Below, piece after piece: positions 13,275 through 13,422 of a stretch of 13,422 nucleotides of DNA. Where the stretch lies: the NCBI GenBank assembly GCA_934876235.1, contig CAKXKM010000009.1:1-13422 (forward strand), in the 5' to 3' direction. The stretch comes from Collinsella sp. AF02-46-1 (GTDB lineage: Bacteria > Actinomycetota > Coriobacteriia > Coriobacteriales > Coriobacteriaceae). The notes beneath the pieces are model-generated. The model had not been told where the DNA came from, searched no databases, and saw only the letters and a program-made list of their open reading frames with translations. The position numbers and the translations under genes were made by a program. The first letter of the stretch is position 1; each line of letters begins with the position of its first letter.

Positions 13275-13422
13275 CGCTCGGCGCTGCACAGGCCCCGGGC
13301 ACGGCAATCTGACGTTCAACTGCACGGGCGCGACCAAAATGCCAGCGCCCGCTTGTTTCACGTCATCTTGGCGCACCCGGAACCTGCTCGCTCGCGCATG
13401 CTCAACCGGAACACATAAATTG

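Noticed and set aside
13275..13422. Plus-strand frame open to a TAA near the window end
   Set aside because: No start codon with a ribosome site, no motif, and only about 47 codons; I see no supportable gene.

Overview
The window reads as chromosomal DNA of a high-GC, anaerobic, gut-type actinobacterium, most like Coriobacteriia (Collinsella or a relative). This rests on GC-rich third positions, AGGAG-type ribosome sites, PTS sugar uptake, an Fe-S ene-reductase and a LarE homologue. It is an inference from style and gene content, not a database match. I see no rRNA, tRNA, CRISPR array, transposase or phage gene.

Seven of the nine genes form one rhamnose/rhamnoside locus, all on the minus strand, so it is transcribed from high to low coordinates. 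Unit A starts near 11370 and holds rhamnulokinase (rhaB), rhamnulose-1-phosphate aldolase (rhaD) and an arabinose/fucose-isomerase-family protein that stands where a rhamnose isomerase is expected. Unit B starts near 7012 and holds a PTS EIIBC permease, a cytoplasmic alpha-L-rhamnosidase, an Fe-S/FMN/FAD ene-reductase whose start codon directly follows the rhamnosidase stop codon, and a BglG/LicT-type antiterminator. In the simplest reading, a rhamnose-containing glycoside is imported by the PTS and rhamnose is released inside the cell. Rhamnose is then split by isomerase, kinase and aldolase to DHAP and L-lactaldehyde. The reductase may act on the aglycone or another linked enone. The transported sugar and the reductase substrate are unknown.

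Regulation is unusually readable. The 435-bp gene-free stretch 6830-7264, ahead of the permease, holds in transcription order a 61-nt hairpin, two CGGCAAACGG direct repeats exactly 21 bp apart, a TGAAACGTTTCA palindrome overlapping a good sigma-70 promoter, a 29-nt RAT antiterminator target, and a strong intrinsic terminator that the RAT overlaps by four bases. The unit A promoter carries a related 21-bp repeat pair and two related palindromes, so both units look co-regulated. The antiterminator at the end of unit B probably acts on the RAT at its head.

To the right of the locus, a terminator closes a separate minus-strand HAD phosphatase gene. A divergent plus-strand larE-like gene follows, ending in a perfect 12-bp hairpin. 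In 13275-13422 I see nothing I can support, and in 1-18 only the end of the antiterminator transcript.
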